A stretch of 64,000 bases of DNA from CBDFHB01 sp965250115. Its GTDB lineage: Bacteria; Acidobacteriota; Vicinamibacteria; Marinacidobacterales; SMYC01. Position 1 is the stretch's first letter. Each line of letters begins with the position of its first letter. The translations under genes and the position numbers were made by a program. Below are positions 19,672-29,740 of the stretch, one piece after another. The stretch spans positions 2,480,001 through 2,544,000 of the forward strand of contig CBDFNJ010000002.1 in assembly GCA_965250115.1 (NCBI GenBank), in the 5' to 3' direction. The notes under the pieces are model-generated. The model searched no databases, was not told the origin of the DNA, and saw nothing but the letters and a program-made list of their open reading frames with translations.

Positions 19672-21141
19672 CTAAGAAGCGAATGGGCTGCTATACAGAT
19701 TCTTTCTCTGATTGGAGGGTGGAATCCTGAGCTCTTCTCGATATTTCGCGATCGTCCGTCGGGCGAGGACCAGCCCGTCGTCCTCGAGAATCTTGACGAT
19801 CCGAGAGTCCGACAGTGGCTTTTTGGGATTCTCCTCGTCGACGATTTTCCTGATCCTCTGCTTGATAGTGACCGATGAGACATGATCCCCACGCACGCTT
19901 GCGATACCACTGTGGAAGAAATACTTCATTTCGCACACGCCCTGCGGCGTATGGATGTACTTATTGCTCACGACTCTAGAAACGGTCGATTCGTGCATGC
20001 CGATGTCGATAGCGACGTCACGCAAGACCAAGGGGCGCAAGTGCTGCACCCCATTGTCGAGAAACTCGGTCTGCTGATTCACGATGCTATTGGACACTTT
20101 GTAAATGGTCTTTTGCCGCTGATCGACCGACTTGATCAGCCAGAGCGCGCTTCTCAGCTTCTCTTTTACGTAGTTTCTCGTATCCGCGTTCTCGTCCGTC
20201 TTGTTCTCCAGCATGCGGCGATAGACGGAGCTAATCCGAAGCTGCGGAAGCCGATCCTCGTTGAGAATAATTTCGTACTTGCCATCCACCTTGACGACGT
20301 AGACATCAGGTGTAACGTAGTGGCTCCGGTCCGAATTGAACTTGGCTCCGGGCTGTGGATCCAGCCTTCTGATGATCTCGCAGTGTTCGATGACTTCTTC
20401 CAGGGGAAGCTTCATCGCCTTGGCGATGTCGTTGAAGCGGTGATTCTGCAGGAGCTCGAGGTGCTCCGTGACCATCGTTTCCACCGGCGTGCCACTCAGG
20501 TCCAGGTGGCGGAGCTGGATCAGCAAGCACTCCTTCATGTCTCTCGCCCCAACTCCGACGGGGTCGAAGCTCTGGACGAGCTGCAGCGAGCGTTCCACGT
20601 CACCGCAGTCGTAGTCTCCCATCGCGCAAATCTCTTCGATGGAGGCCTGCATAAAGCCTTGCTCATCGATATTGCCGATGATGGCTTCTCCCAGCTCGAC
20701 CATCTGTTCGTCAGCGGGCGCCATGTGAAGCTGCCAAGCGAGATGATCGGCGAGGGAAGCCGTAGTCGAAAGAGTGTTCTCGATGGGTGGTAGCTCGGGT
20801 ACCTCGAAGCTGGTACGGGGCCGGTAGCCTTCGTCCAAGTAGTCGCTGAAGAAAGACTCGTAGTCGATCTCGTTCAACGAGTCGTCGCTCTTGGGATCCG
20901 GCTCGGCTTTGTCTTCCTCCGAGCGCGTTTCCGTCGCGGCGGATTCCTCGCTTGACTCCGCGCTCTCGCTATTCTGGCGTTCGAGCTCTTCCTCCAACAA
21001 GGGGTTCTCGGTAATCTCTTGTTGGAGCATATCGGCAAGCTCGAGAGTGGACATGGGAAGGAGCTTGATCGCCTGCTGAAGCGAAGGAGTGAGAATGAGC
21101 TTCTGCTGGAGTTTCGTTTGTAGTGTTAGCTTCTGCTGCAC
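19672..21141 (-). CDS. rpoN: RNA polymerase sigma-54 factor
   Basis: 489 residues. Region I is Gln/Leu-rich (LQTKLQQKLILTPSLQQAIK); an acidic region II spans about residues 55-110; the core-binding domain follows; the C-terminal HTH and RpoN box (ARRTIAKYREELRIPPS) recognise the -24 element. Sigma-54 needs AAA+ activators, none of which are in the window, but the NtrY-like kinase at 33.6 kb would fit such a circuit. Lies 30 nt downstream of lptB and 69 nt upstream of hpf. Confidence 0.95.
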   Translation of the reverse strand: MQQKLTLQTKLQQKLILTPSLQQAIKLLPMSTLELADMLQQEITENPLLEEELERQNSESAESSEESAATETRSEEDKAEPDPKSDDSLNEIDYESFFSDYLDEGYRPRTSFEVPELPPIENTLSTTASLADHLAWQLHMAPADEQMVELGEAIIGNIDEQGFMQASIEEICAMGDYDCGDVERSLQLVQSFDPVGVGARDMKECLLIQLRHLDLSGTPVETMVTEHLELLQNHRFNDIAKAMKLPLEEVIEHCEIIRRLDPQPGAKFNSDRSHYVTPDVYVVKVDGKYEIILNEDRLPQLRISSVYRRMLENKTDENADTRNYVKEKLRSALWLIKSVDQRQKTIYKVSNSIVNQQTEFLDNGVQHLRPLVLRDVAIDIGMHESTVSRVVSNKYIHTPQGVCEMKYFFHSGIASVRGDHVSSVTIKQRIRKIVDEENPKKPLSDSRIVKILEDDGLVLARRTIAKYREELRIPPSNQRKNLYSSPFAS

Positions 21142-21171
21142 GGTGGTGGCGTTGCTCCTCGCTATTTCGAC

Positions 21172-21897
21172 TCAATCGAGGCGGAAATCCTCTCCGAAGT
21201 AGACTCGGCGGACATCCTCGTTCTCCGCGAGCTCCTCGGGAGTTCCCGAACAGAGAATCTTCCCATCGTTCATTATATAGGCTCGGTCGGTGATCTTCAG
21301 AGTTTCACGCACGCTATGGTCGGTGACGAGGATTCCGATTCCACGAGCCTTGAGATGTTGAACGATCTTCTGGATGTCCCCCACGGCAATGGGGTCGATA
21401 CCGGCAAAGGGCTCATCCAGCAGCATAAAAGCAGGCGACGTTACGAGGGCGCGCGTAATCTCAGCGCGACGGCGCTCGCCGCCCGAGAGCGTATATCCGC
21501 GGGAGCGCGCCTTCCTGGCCAGTCCGAGCTCTTCGAGAACTTGGGATAGCCGTCGGCGTTTCTCAGACGGAGTGATGGGAAGGGTCTCCAGAATAGCCAG
21601 CACGTTCTCTTCCACCGTCAGTTTCCGGAAGATCGATGGCTCTTGCGGCAGGTAGCTAATGCCGGCTCGCGCTCGCAGGTACATCGGTAACGACGTAATC
21701 TCTTCGTCGTTGAGGAAAACGCTGCCGGAGTCAGGACGGGTGAGGCCGACGACCATGTGGAAGGTCGTGGTTTTCCCGGCGCCATTCGGTCCGAGCAACC
21801 CGACGACCTCGCCTTCGCGCACTTCCACATTGACATCGTCGACCACCTTTTTTTTGCGAAAGGACTTCGCAAGCAACCGGCCCCGCAGAACCTGCAT
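21172..21897 (-). CDS. lptB: LPS export ABC transporter ATP-binding protein LptB
   Basis: 241 residues. Walker A GPNGAGKTT, signature LSGGERRRAEITRAL, Walker B FMLLDEPFAGIDP, and H-loop TDHSVRE, all with LptB-specific wording (ADP-binding YLPQEPSIFRKLTVEEN). It powers LPS extraction from the inner membrane with LptFG, which are not in this window. The ATG directly follows the TAA of the LptC/A gene (TAA-ATG). Confidence 0.95.
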   Translation of the reverse strand: MQVLRGRLLAKSFRKKKVVDDVNVEVREGEVVGLLGPNGAGKTTTFHMVVGLTRPDSGSVFLNDEEITSLPMYLRARAGISYLPQEPSIFRKLTVEENVLAILETLPITPSEKRRRLSQVLEELGLARKARSRGYTLSGGERRRAEITRALVTSPAFMLLDEPFAGIDPIAVGDIQKIVQHLKARGIGILVTDHSVRETLKITDRAYIMNDGKILCSGTPEELAENEDVRRVYFGEDFRLD

Positions 21898-23907
21898 TTA
21901 GAAAAAAGGGTGCGGATTTGATGAGTACGTGGTCTTTGTGCGGTTTTGCTCCTGACCGTCAACTAAAATTCTATCATCGGCCAGAAAGAAAGTCAACTGC
22001 TTTCCTTCTGTGAGTTTACCGGCATTCTCCAGCCAAGCATCGGCCCCCATCACGGTCACACTGTCAGCATTCGGCAAGTATCTTGCCTGGTCGCCGCCGG
22101 CCTCGCCTTCTGCGGTTTCGATCTCGACCTCGCCCTCCGCGACGATCTCCCGCACCTCCGAACCCCCGTTCTCAAGGAGCACGTCGACGCTCTTTCCGCG
22201 AAGCCTCATTTCTGACGAACGCATCTCCACCCCGCGACGATACTCCAATACCCCGCTATCAGACCGATAGAGAAGACGTTCGGCCCGGGTTACGGTGGGT
22301 TCTTTCCTCTTGGTCTCCCCGGTGAGCTTCTGGAGAAATATGGTCGTGACGTCTCCTTCCGCATGGAGCTCTCCCTTCGTTTGCTCGATGCGAATTCGAT
22401 TCGCCTCGATTCGGTTGCGCCCCTGAAAGACTCTCGCCTCGCCGTCGTAGATCGCGAGGTCGTTGGTGCGGTCGTAGTCGAGATGCTGCGCGACGAAATG
22501 AACCGGCGCCGAATCGGTCGCCGGGAACATGGCACTTTTCTCTCCTGCGGCGGAAGTCGAACGAACGTTCCCGAGACCCTCGACGTCCCCGCTGTCGACC
22601 GCGATCCGGATCTCGTCCGCCTCGAGGTTCGCCCGCGCGTCCCAAAGCCTCGGAGTCTCCCGCAGAACGAGTTTCGAGTCCATCGCAAGAAACGTCCCCT
22701 GTTCCGCCGTCGCTCGAACATCCCCCTGCTCGAACTCTACAGACCGCCGACATCGCGCCTCGAGAAGCTCACCCGACTGGGGATCGAAGTCGGCCTCGAG
22801 CTGGCGGGCCGTCACCTTCTTTTCCTCTCCCGCGCCGGCAGGGGTGAGAACGAGGGTAACGCCGCCTCGCCCTCGAAGCGTCGAGAGCCTGCCCTCGTCA
22901 TCGAAGTCGAAAGCCAGAGTGTAGCCCTCGAGCTCCTTGTGGTACCCCTCGCGCGCATCCTCCGGCAAGAGCATGAGGAGTCGGCCCCCTTCCAGAGCGC
23001 GCATCCGCTCGAGCAGCCTCCCCCCAGGCCGATAGAGCATTTCGAGTCGATCGGTCAGGAGGCGCTTGAGCCCAGGCTCCCGCGAGAACGCCGACGACCC
23101 CGTGGTCGTCCCGCCGCCAGGCTCTCCATTCTCGGCCCCGGCGGGGACGTTCATTCGCAAATCGACGTTCTCGAGCGCCTCCATGCGCTCGACCTCCTCC
23201 GTCCCGTCGACGAGAAAGAGCTTGAGGTCGTTACAATCGAGGGCGCGAGTGCCTTGCCTCACCCGCACATCGTCGACGAACTGCACCCAGTTCTGCTCTC
23301 TTCGCATGAGGGCACTCTTGCTCTTGACCCGAACGGGCTCATCGCCCTCCTCCTGAAAGACCATCGAGACTCCCTCGCCAAGTTCGAGATCTCCCCTCTT
23401 CGTGAAGTAGCGAAAGTCTCCCGCATCTCCCACGAGCCCCTCTTTGAAGTAGCGCACCGGGTCCGTGCTCCAGACGAGATCGGGGTAGCGTCTGAAATCG
23501 AGGCTGTCGCTCTCGAGCCTCAAGGAGGTCTCGTCGCGCACGATGACATTGCCTTCCAGGTGAACGGAGCTGTCCTTGTTGATTCGGCAGTAGCCCGCGG
23601 TCACGACCACCGGCTTCCGCTCCTCGCCAGCGCTGAAGTGAATCTCCACCTCCCGGAACTCTTGTGAGCTCTCGGGGCCTCCGCTGCTTTCGGCCGCTTT
23701 GAGAGTCCATGCCGTATTCCCTTCGCTGTCGAGCTGCTCGATCTCGATCTGCCTGGAAACGAGACTCTCGGATTCAGCCTGGGGCAAGTCTAGCGGTTCG
23801 GCGTTACCAGCCACTCCCCGCCATACCGTGATGGCGACGTAACCGCCGAAGCCGATGAGCACAGTGAAGAGAGTCCATTTGATGAACCGAATCTGGACAA
23901 AGGTCAT
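21898..23907 (-). CDS. LptC-LptA-like LPS transport protein, large fusion
   Basis: 669 residues. One N-terminal membrane helix (WTLFTVLIGFGGYVAITVW) is followed by a LptC-like region (residues about 50-200) and then repeated OstA/LptA-type beta-jellyroll stretches through the C-terminus (for example VFQGRNRIEANRIRIEQTKG, AEGEVEIETAEGEAGG). LptC is normally about 190 residues and LptA about 180, so this looks like a bridge protein joining both functions or carrying extra jellyrolls. It overlaps accA (ATGA) and abuts lptB. Confidence 0.8.
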   Translation of the reverse strand: MTFVQIRFIKWTLFTVLIGFGGYVAITVWRGVAGNAEPLDLPQAESESLVSRQIEIEQLDSEGNTAWTLKAAESSGGPESSQEFREVEIHFSAGEERKPVVVTAGYCRINKDSSVHLEGNVIVRDETSLRLESDSLDFRRYPDLVWSTDPVRYFKEGLVGDAGDFRYFTKRGDLELGEGVSMVFQEEGDEPVRVKSKSALMRREQNWVQFVDDVRVRQGTRALDCNDLKLFLVDGTEEVERMEALENVDLRMNVPAGAENGEPGGGTTTGSSAFSREPGLKRLLTDRLEMLYRPGGRLLERMRALEGGRLLMLLPEDAREGYHKELEGYTLAFDFDDEGRLSTLRGRGGVTLVLTPAGAGEEKKVTARQLEADFDPQSGELLEARCRRSVEFEQGDVRATAEQGTFLAMDSKLVLRETPRLWDARANLEADEIRIAVDSGDVEGLGNVRSTSAAGEKSAMFPATDSAPVHFVAQHLDYDRTNDLAIYDGEARVFQGRNRIEANRIRIEQTKGELHAEGDVTTIFLQKLTGETKRKEPTVTRAERLLYRSDSGVLEYRRGVEMRSSEMRLRGKSVDVLLENGGSEVREIVAEGEVEIETAEGEAGGDQARYLPNADSVTVMGADAWLENAGKLTEGKQLTFFLADDRILVDGQEQNRTKTTYSSNPHPFF

Positions 23908-24872
23908 GTTCCGATCGTACTATCGATTCCGAGGTCACCCATTCTGCGAAACTTCTGATACCGTGCCTCGAGGCGCTCTGGCGGGGATAGCTCCTCCAAG
24001 CGCTCGAGCGCCTCGACGAGGTACTTGTTCAGTATTTGAGCCGCTTGCCGATGCGCCGTGTGCGCTCCGCCGACTGGCTCGGGAACGATTCGGTCCACCA
24101 GACCGAGCTCGAGCAGGTCCTTCGAGGTGAGTTTCAGGCCCTCCGCGGCCTCCTCGGCGCGGCTCGAGTCCTTCCACAAAATCGCGGCGCACCCCTCTGG
24201 TGAGATCACCGAATAAATGGAGTGCTCCATAATGAGGATCTCGTCCCCAACCGCGATGGCGAGCGCTCCCCCACTGCCTCCCTCCCCAGCGACCGTGACG
24301 ATGATGGGAACTTCGAGTCGAGACATATCTCGAATGTTGACGGCGATCGCTTCCGCCTGGCCTCGCTCCTCGGCATCGATTCCCGGATAGGCACCGGGGG
24401 TGTCGACGAAGCAGAAAATCGGACGCCCGAACTTGTTGGCGAGTCGCATGGCGCGGAGGGCCTTGCGGTAACCCTCCGGACGGGGCATTCCGAAGTTACG
24501 GTGAATTTTTTGTTTGGTATCGCGGCCCTTCTGGTGACCGATCACGACGACGGGTCGCTCGTGAAACCAAGCCATACCGCACACGATAGCTGGGTCCTCG
24601 GCGTAGCGGCGATCCCCGTGAATCTCGAGGAAGTCCGTGAACAGAAGAGAAATGAAATCCCGGGTATAGGGACGCTGCGGATGGCGCGCGACCTGAACCG
24701 TTTGCCAGGCTGTGAGTCGCGTGTAGATATCGCGCCGCATGGAATCGAGTTTTTGTTGGAGGCGAGCGATTTCCCGCTCTTTCCCAGAGTCGGCGGGATA
24801 GCCGGTGAGCGCCTCGATCTCCTTCTCGAGGGCTGCCAAGGGGGCCTCGAAATCTAGAGTGTCCGCTGCCAT
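23904..24872 (-). CDS. accA: Acetyl-CoA carboxylase carboxyltransferase subunit alpha
   Basis: 322 residues. N-terminal coiled coil (FEAPLAALEKEIEALTG), then the carboxyltransferase core: VIGHQKGRDTKQKIHRNFGM, FCFVDTPGAYPGIDAEERGQ, EGGSGGALAIAVGD. It makes malonyl-CoA with AccD, biotin carrier and carboxylase, for fatty acid synthesis. ATG 24872 (MAADTLDF) is preferred to the upstream start at 24890 because the family begins there. The stop overlaps the LptC/A start (ATGA). Confidence 0.95.
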   Translation of the reverse strand: MAADTLDFEAPLAALEKEIEALTGYPADSGKEREIARLQQKLDSMRRDIYTRLTAWQTVQVARHPQRPYTRDFISLLFTDFLEIHGDRRYAEDPAIVCGMAWFHERPVVVIGHQKGRDTKQKIHRNFGMPRPEGYRKALRAMRLANKFGRPIFCFVDTPGAYPGIDAEERGQAEAIAVNIRDMSRLEVPIIVTVAGEGGSGGALAIAVGDEILIMEHSIYSVISPEGCAAILWKDSSRAEEAAEGLKLTSKDLLELGLVDRIVPEPVGGAHTAHRQAAQILNKYLVEALERLEELSPPERLEARYQKFRRMGDLGIDSTIGT

Positions 24873-24943
24873 AACCGCCCAGTTTACCAATATATTCCCT
24901 TCTATGGGGAGCGAGCGAGCAACCTTGGTGAGGTTGTTGAGGA

Positions 24944-26164
24944 CTAAGTAATGGACGTCGCTTTGGCGACGCGGAGGGCGTTTTCGATACGCTTCAAGTG
25001 GAACGTCTTCATGACTTCGATGAGCCGAGGGTGCTCCGAAGCCAGGTCGCGGAGATCGTCCTGGTCGATCTTGAGCAGTTCGCTCTCCGATACCGCGACG
25101 ACACTGGCGGTGCGGGGCACGCCGGTCAGAAACGAGACCTCGCCGAAGAACTCGTTCGGACCGACGGTATCGAGCACGGTCGCTCGCTCCGCGCTTGGAG
25201 CGTTCCCGTGCGGCCTGCGTATCTCGAGCTTGCTGCTCTTCACGAGAAACAGGGCGCTATCCCCGGACCCCGCCGATACGATCTCGACGTCCGCGGGTAT
25301 GCGGATCATGTGGAACAGCGAGGCGACGCGATGCCGGTCAGACACGTCCAGAAATCCGAAGAGGGGGCTCTCCGCCAATACCCTCGCGAGCACGCGCCCG
25401 TGGTACATCTTGTCGAGCACCGCAACGATCCGAGGATGCCGGCCCGAGACCGAGCGCATGACCTCCTCGGAAAGCTCGAGCACCTCGCCCTCTTCGAGAG
25501 CGAGCACGGTGGCACTTCGGGGCTCGCCGGTCAGAAACGCGAACTCGCCGAGACACTGACCGGCCCCGGCGGTGTCGAGTCGTCGGTCCTCGTTCCGAAT
25601 CTCGAAGGTCCCGCTCACGATGAAATGAAGCGAGCGACTCTGCTCACCCGCCTCGAAGAGCATCGCACCTCGGTACATGATGCGTCGGTTCATGCCGCCT
25701 GCGACGTCGAGGAGCTCTTGGGGCTCGAGCTCCGAGAGCAGCGGGATCTTGGCGAGCTGATTCTGCTTTCCGTCCAGCTCCTCGGCCTCCCCCTCGCCCT
25801 CGGCCGGCGATGCCTGGCTCTCAAGGAGTCTGTCCGCGTTGACTTTGGCGACGTAGGAGAGAGGATTGTCGAAAGCGGGATCGAGCTCGACGATCTTGAG
25901 CCCCGCGGAAATGGCGGCGAGCAAATTGCCCTGGGCGGAAAGAAGCTCCTGCAGCTTGTAGAGCTCGGTGATGGCCTCGTTCCCTCGACCCGCTGCCACC
26001 AGCCAATCAGCGAGCGTGACTCTCGGCGCCCTCGGCTGCTCCTGGATGAAGGCGCGAAGCTCGGTTATAGCCTCCTCGGTCTTGCCCGAGACGTGAAGGT
26101 TCTTGATGTACTCGAACTGATGCTTGCTGTTGCGCGGTGGCGCTTTGGGACGGGCTCGGAACAT
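24944..26164 (-). CDS. Cytoplasmic protein with TPR-like repeats and two cyclic-nucleotide-binding domains
   Basis: 406 residues. Residues 1-130 are helical, TPR-like (EEAITELRAFIQEQP, NEAITELYKLQELLS). Two cNMP-binding domains follow, with phosphate-binding cassettes CLGEFAFLTGEPRSATVLA and FFGEVSFLTGVPRTASVVA; both keep the Gly-Glu and Arg that bind cAMP or cGMP. There is no DNA-binding or catalytic domain, so it is probably an adaptor. The ligand is inferred from the cassettes. Located between dnaE and accA on the same strand. Confidence 0.82.
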   Translation of the reverse strand: MFRARPKAPPRNSKHQFEYIKNLHVSGKTEEAITELRAFIQEQPRAPRVTLADWLVAAGRGNEAITELYKLQELLSAQGNLLAAISAGLKIVELDPAFDNPLSYVAKVNADRLLESQASPAEGEGEAEELDGKQNQLAKIPLLSELEPQELLDVAGGMNRRIMYRGAMLFEAGEQSRSLHFIVSGTFEIRNEDRRLDTAGAGQCLGEFAFLTGEPRSATVLALEEGEVLELSEEVMRSVSGRHPRIVAVLDKMYHGRVLARVLAESPLFGFLDVSDRHRVASLFHMIRIPADVEIVSAGSGDSALFLVKSSKLEIRRPHGNAPSAERATVLDTVGPNEFFGEVSFLTGVPRTASVVAVSESELLKIDQDDLRDLASEHPRLIEVMKTFHLKRIENALRVAKATSIT

Positions 26165-26245
26165 GAAACCTCGCGTGCCGGAGGAAGTTTGTCTAGGGTG
26201 CTCCCAGAATGGCAGCGGGCTTCGACTTTGTCAACGAAAGGGCGA

Positions 26246-29200
26246 TCAAGCGGAAGGCGACAAACGCGCGCGAGACAGATGCACGGCGTTCTCGCCACAC
26301 ATCGCTTCGAGGCTGGTGACGAGCTCGGGAGACGGTTCGACGCGCAGAAAGGGATGGGGTCGCAGGACAACGCTGTAGTCGTCGCGGATCAGCTCGAAGG
26401 AGAGCTCACATTCACCGCGATTCTGCTCCAATAGCTCTCTCAAATGAGGCAGAGTGTCCTCGTAGAACGCGTCGAGCGTCACTCGAATCGTCATCGACGC
26501 CGCCTCTCTCTGTCGAACTTCGTCCAGGAGTACGATCTTGCTGGCGAGGACTTTTCCTGAGTCCTCCCCAGACTCCGGCTTTCCCTTGACGAGAACGGCG
26601 ATGTCGTTGGAAAGCATACCGAAGCTCTCCCGATACAAATCGGGGAAGACGACGATTTCGGCCGCGCCGCTCTGGTCCTCGAGTCGAAAGACCGCCATGG
26701 CGTCGCCCTTCCTCGTTCTCAGCGAGCGGATGCCCATGATGAGGCCCGCGATGGCCACCTCCTTCACCTCCGCCTGGTCCCGGAGGCTCACCGTATCGCA
26801 GGTCGCGTAGATCGAAATCTCGTTGTGGTAGCTGTCGAGAGGATGCCCGGTCAAGAAGAATCCCAGAGTCGCCTTCTCGAACCCGAGCCGCTCGGCCTCG
26901 CTCCAGTCGGGCAAGTCGGGGTAGCGGGTCAGATCGGGACTGGGACGCACTCCGCCCATGTCACCGAACAGACTCCCCTGGCCGCTCTCCCGCTCCCGTT
27001 GAATCTGCTGGCCGTAGTCGAGCGCGCGATCGACTACGGCGACGAGCTGTGCCCGGCTCGCGTTGAAGGAGTCGAGGCTGCCCGATTTCACGAGCGCTTC
27101 CAGAACTCGCTTGTTGACGAGTCTCAGGTCGACGTGCTCGCACAGATCCGCGAGCGTTCGGAAGGCACCCGCCGCCGCCCGCGCGCCAAGCATCGACTCG
27201 ATCGCGGATTCGCCCACGTTCTTGACGGCACCGAGCCCGAAACGAATTTGATTCCCGATGACGGTGAAATCGAGATCGCTCTCGTTGATATCCGGAGGAA
27301 GGACCTCGATTCCCATGTCCTTGGCCGCCTTCAAGTATTGCACGACCTTATCGGTATTCGCCTTTTCCGAAGTCAGAAGTGCCGCCATGAAGAACACGGG
27401 ATAGTTGGCCTTCAAATAGGCTTCCTGATACGCGAGCAGGGCATAGGCCGCCGAGTGCGACCGGTTGAATCCGTATCCCGCGAAGTGCTCCATGAGGTCG
27501 AAGATCTTCTCCGCCTTCTTTTTCGGGATTTCGTTCTCGAGCGCCCCTTTCATGAATTTCTCACGCTGTGCCTGCATCACGTCCGCCTTTTTCTTGCCCA
27601 TGGCACGACGGAGTATGTCGGCTTCCCCGAGCGTGAAGCCCGCGAGCTTCGAGGCGATCTGCATCACCTGTTCCTGGTAAACGATGACCCCGAGAGTGTC
27701 TTCGAGAGATTCCTTCAAAGCGGGTAGCTCGTAGCGAAGGGCGACCTTGCCCCACTTGCGCTTGATGAAGTCGTCGATCATCCCGCTTCGAATCGGACCG
27801 GGACGGTAGAGCGCGTTCAGTGCCGTGAGGTCCGTGAGCTTCTCGGGTTTGAAGCGCCGAAGGATGTCCCGCATGCCCTCGCTTTCGAACTGAAAGATGC
27901 CGAAGGTCTCGCCGCGGGAAAAGAGCTCGTAGGTTTTCTCGTCGTCGAGCGCAAGACTCTCGAGGTCGATATTCACGCTCAACTGGCGAGCGATCATCTT
28001 CACGCAATTGTCGATGAGGGTCAGCGTTCTCAATCCGAGGAAATCCATCTTGAGCAGGCCGATGTCCTCGCAGTCCCTCATGTCGTACTGCGTCGTGATC
28101 TCGCCCTTGCTCCCTCGATAGAGCGGAACGAACTCGGTCAGCGGCTCGGGTGCGATGACCACCCCGGCCGCGTGGGTCGATGCGTGGCGGCTCACCCCTT
28201 CGAGACGCTTGGCCGACTCGACGAGCTGCCGAACTCGGATGTCCTCCTCGATCGCCTCCTGTAGTTGAGGCACTTCCGCGAGGGACGACTCGAGCGTCGC
28301 GTCCAGCGTGGCGGGGATCAGTTTCGCGATGCGGTCGACGTCGGCGTATGGGATATCGAGCACTCTTCCCACGTCGCGAATGACGGCGCGGGCCTTCATC
28401 GTGCCGAAGGTGATGATCTGGGCGACACTCTCGCGCCCGTACTTCTCCGTGACGTAGTCGATGACCTCGCCCCGGCGCGCCTCGCAAAAATCGATGTCGA
28501 TGTCGGGCATGGTGACCCGCTCGGGATTGAGGAATCGTTCAAAAAGGAGGTCGTACTCCAGAGGATCGATGCCTGTGATACGGAGGCTATAGGCGACGAG
28601 GCTCCCCGCGGCGGAGCCTCGCCCCGGGCCTACTGGGATCCCCTGGTCCTTCGCGAACCGAATGAAGTCCCAGACGATCAAGAAGTAGCTGGGAAACCCC
28701 ATTTCCTGGATGATGGCGATCTCTCGCTTCAGGCGCGCTTCGTAATCCGCAAGGCTGTAACGGCCCTCCTTCTCGATCGCGCCTCCGTGTACACGCCAGC
28801 GCTCATGGAATCCATCCCAGACGACGCGCTCAAAGTAACTCTCTACAGTGACACCCTCGGGTACCGCGAAACGTGGAAGTCGAAACCCCTCACGGTCGAG
28901 GTCGATATTCACCCGTTCCGCGATGGCGAGGGTGTTGTTGTAGGGCTCTTCGTAGCCCTTGAAGAGCTCGGCCATCTCGTCGGAGGACTTGAAGTAGAAC
29001 TGATCTCCGGGATAACGCATCCGCTTTTCGTCGGCCGTTTTCTTGCCCGTCCCGATGCAGAGGAGAATGTCGTGGGCTTCGGCGTCTTCTTTGGAGATGT
29101 AGTGGCAGTCGTTCGTCGCGACCGTCGGAAGTCCCTCTTTTCGCGCGAGCTCCAACAGGCTCGTATTGACGGTTTTCTCGTCCTGAAGTCCGAGCGCGTG

Positions 29201-29737
29201 GTCTTGAATCTCGAGGAAAAAGTTGCCCTCCCCGAGAATGTCGCGATAGACTCCGGCCGCCTTCATCGCGGCCTGCTCGTTGCCCCGGAGGGCCGCCTGG
29301 GGCACCTCGCCTTTGAGACAGGCCGAAAGACCAATGAGTCCCTTGGAATGGCTCGCGAGAAGCTCCTTGTCGATACGGGGCTTGTAGTAGAAACCTTCGA
29401 GGTAGCCGGCCGAGACGAGCTTGACGAGGTTCTTGTATCCTTCGTTGTTCTCCGCGAGCAGTACGAGATGGTTGTTGGTTTCGGAAATGCTCCCGTTGGG
29501 CGACTTGTCGAAACGACTCCCCGGAGCCACGTAGATCTCGCACCCGAGGATCGGCTTGATGCCCCGCTTCTTGGCGGCCTTGTAGAAGTTCATGGCGCCG
29601 AACATGTTGCCGTGGTCGGTCAAGGCGACGGCGGGCATCTCGTTGCGAGCGGCAAGATCCACCATGTCGTCAATACGACTCGCGCCATCGAGCAGCGAGA
29701 AGTCGCTGTGGTTATGCAGGTGAACGAAAGGCCGCAC
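26246..29737 (-). CDS. dnaE: Replicative DNA polymerase III subunit alpha
   Basis: 1163 residues, typical DnaE1 length. PHP domain FVHLHNHSDFSLLDG at the N-terminus with its metal ligands; polymerase active site MPDIDIDFCEARRGEVIDYV; GPGRGSAAGS; FIKRKWGK; C-terminal OB-fold region VAIAGLIMGIRSLRTRKGD. It differs from the dnaE2 copy at 5.2-8.3 kb by an intact PHP site and longer C-terminus. Starts 4 nt after the guaA stop. Contiguous, without lesions. Confidence 0.96.
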   Translation of the reverse strand: MRPFVHLHNHSDFSLLDGASRIDDMVDLAARNEMPAVALTDHGNMFGAMNFYKAAKKRGIKPILGCEIYVAPGSRFDKSPNGSISETNNHLVLLAENNEGYKNLVKLVSAGYLEGFYYKPRIDKELLASHSKGLIGLSACLKGEVPQAALRGNEQAAMKAAGVYRDILGEGNFFLEIQDHALGLQDEKTVNTSLLELARKEGLPTVATNDCHYISKEDAEAHDILLCIGTGKKTADEKRMRYPGDQFYFKSSDEMAELFKGYEEPYNNTLAIAERVNIDLDREGFRLPRFAVPEGVTVESYFERVVWDGFHERWRVHGGAIEKEGRYSLADYEARLKREIAIIQEMGFPSYFLIVWDFIRFAKDQGIPVGPGRGSAAGSLVAYSLRITGIDPLEYDLLFERFLNPERVTMPDIDIDFCEARRGEVIDYVTEKYGRESVAQIITFGTMKARAVIRDVGRVLDIPYADVDRIAKLIPATLDATLESSLAEVPQLQEAIEEDIRVRQLVESAKRLEGVSRHASTHAAGVVIAPEPLTEFVPLYRGSKGEITTQYDMRDCEDIGLLKMDFLGLRTLTLIDNCVKMIARQLSVNIDLESLALDDEKTYELFSRGETFGIFQFESEGMRDILRRFKPEKLTDLTALNALYRPGPIRSGMIDDFIKRKWGKVALRYELPALKESLEDTLGVIVYQEQVMQIASKLAGFTLGEADILRRAMGKKKADVMQAQREKFMKGALENEIPKKKAEKIFDLMEHFAGYGFNRSHSAAYALLAYQEAYLKANYPVFFMAALLTSEKANTDKVVQYLKAAKDMGIEVLPPDINESDLDFTVIGNQIRFGLGAVKNVGESAIESMLGARAAAGAFRTLADLCEHVDLRLVNKRVLEALVKSGSLDSFNASRAQLVAVVDRALDYGQQIQRERESGQGSLFGDMGGVRPSPDLTRYPDLPDWSEAERLGFEKATLGFFLTGHPLDSYHNEISIYATCDTVSLRDQAEVKEVAIAGLIMGIRSLRTRKGDAMAVFRLEDQSGAAEIVVFPDLYRESFGMLSNDIAVLVKGKPESGEDSGKVLASKIVLLDEVRQREAASMTIRVTLDAFYEDTLPHLRELLEQNRGECELSFELIRDDYSVVLRPHPFLRVEPSPELVTSLEAMCGENAVHLSRARLSPSA

Positions 29738-29740
29738 GTT

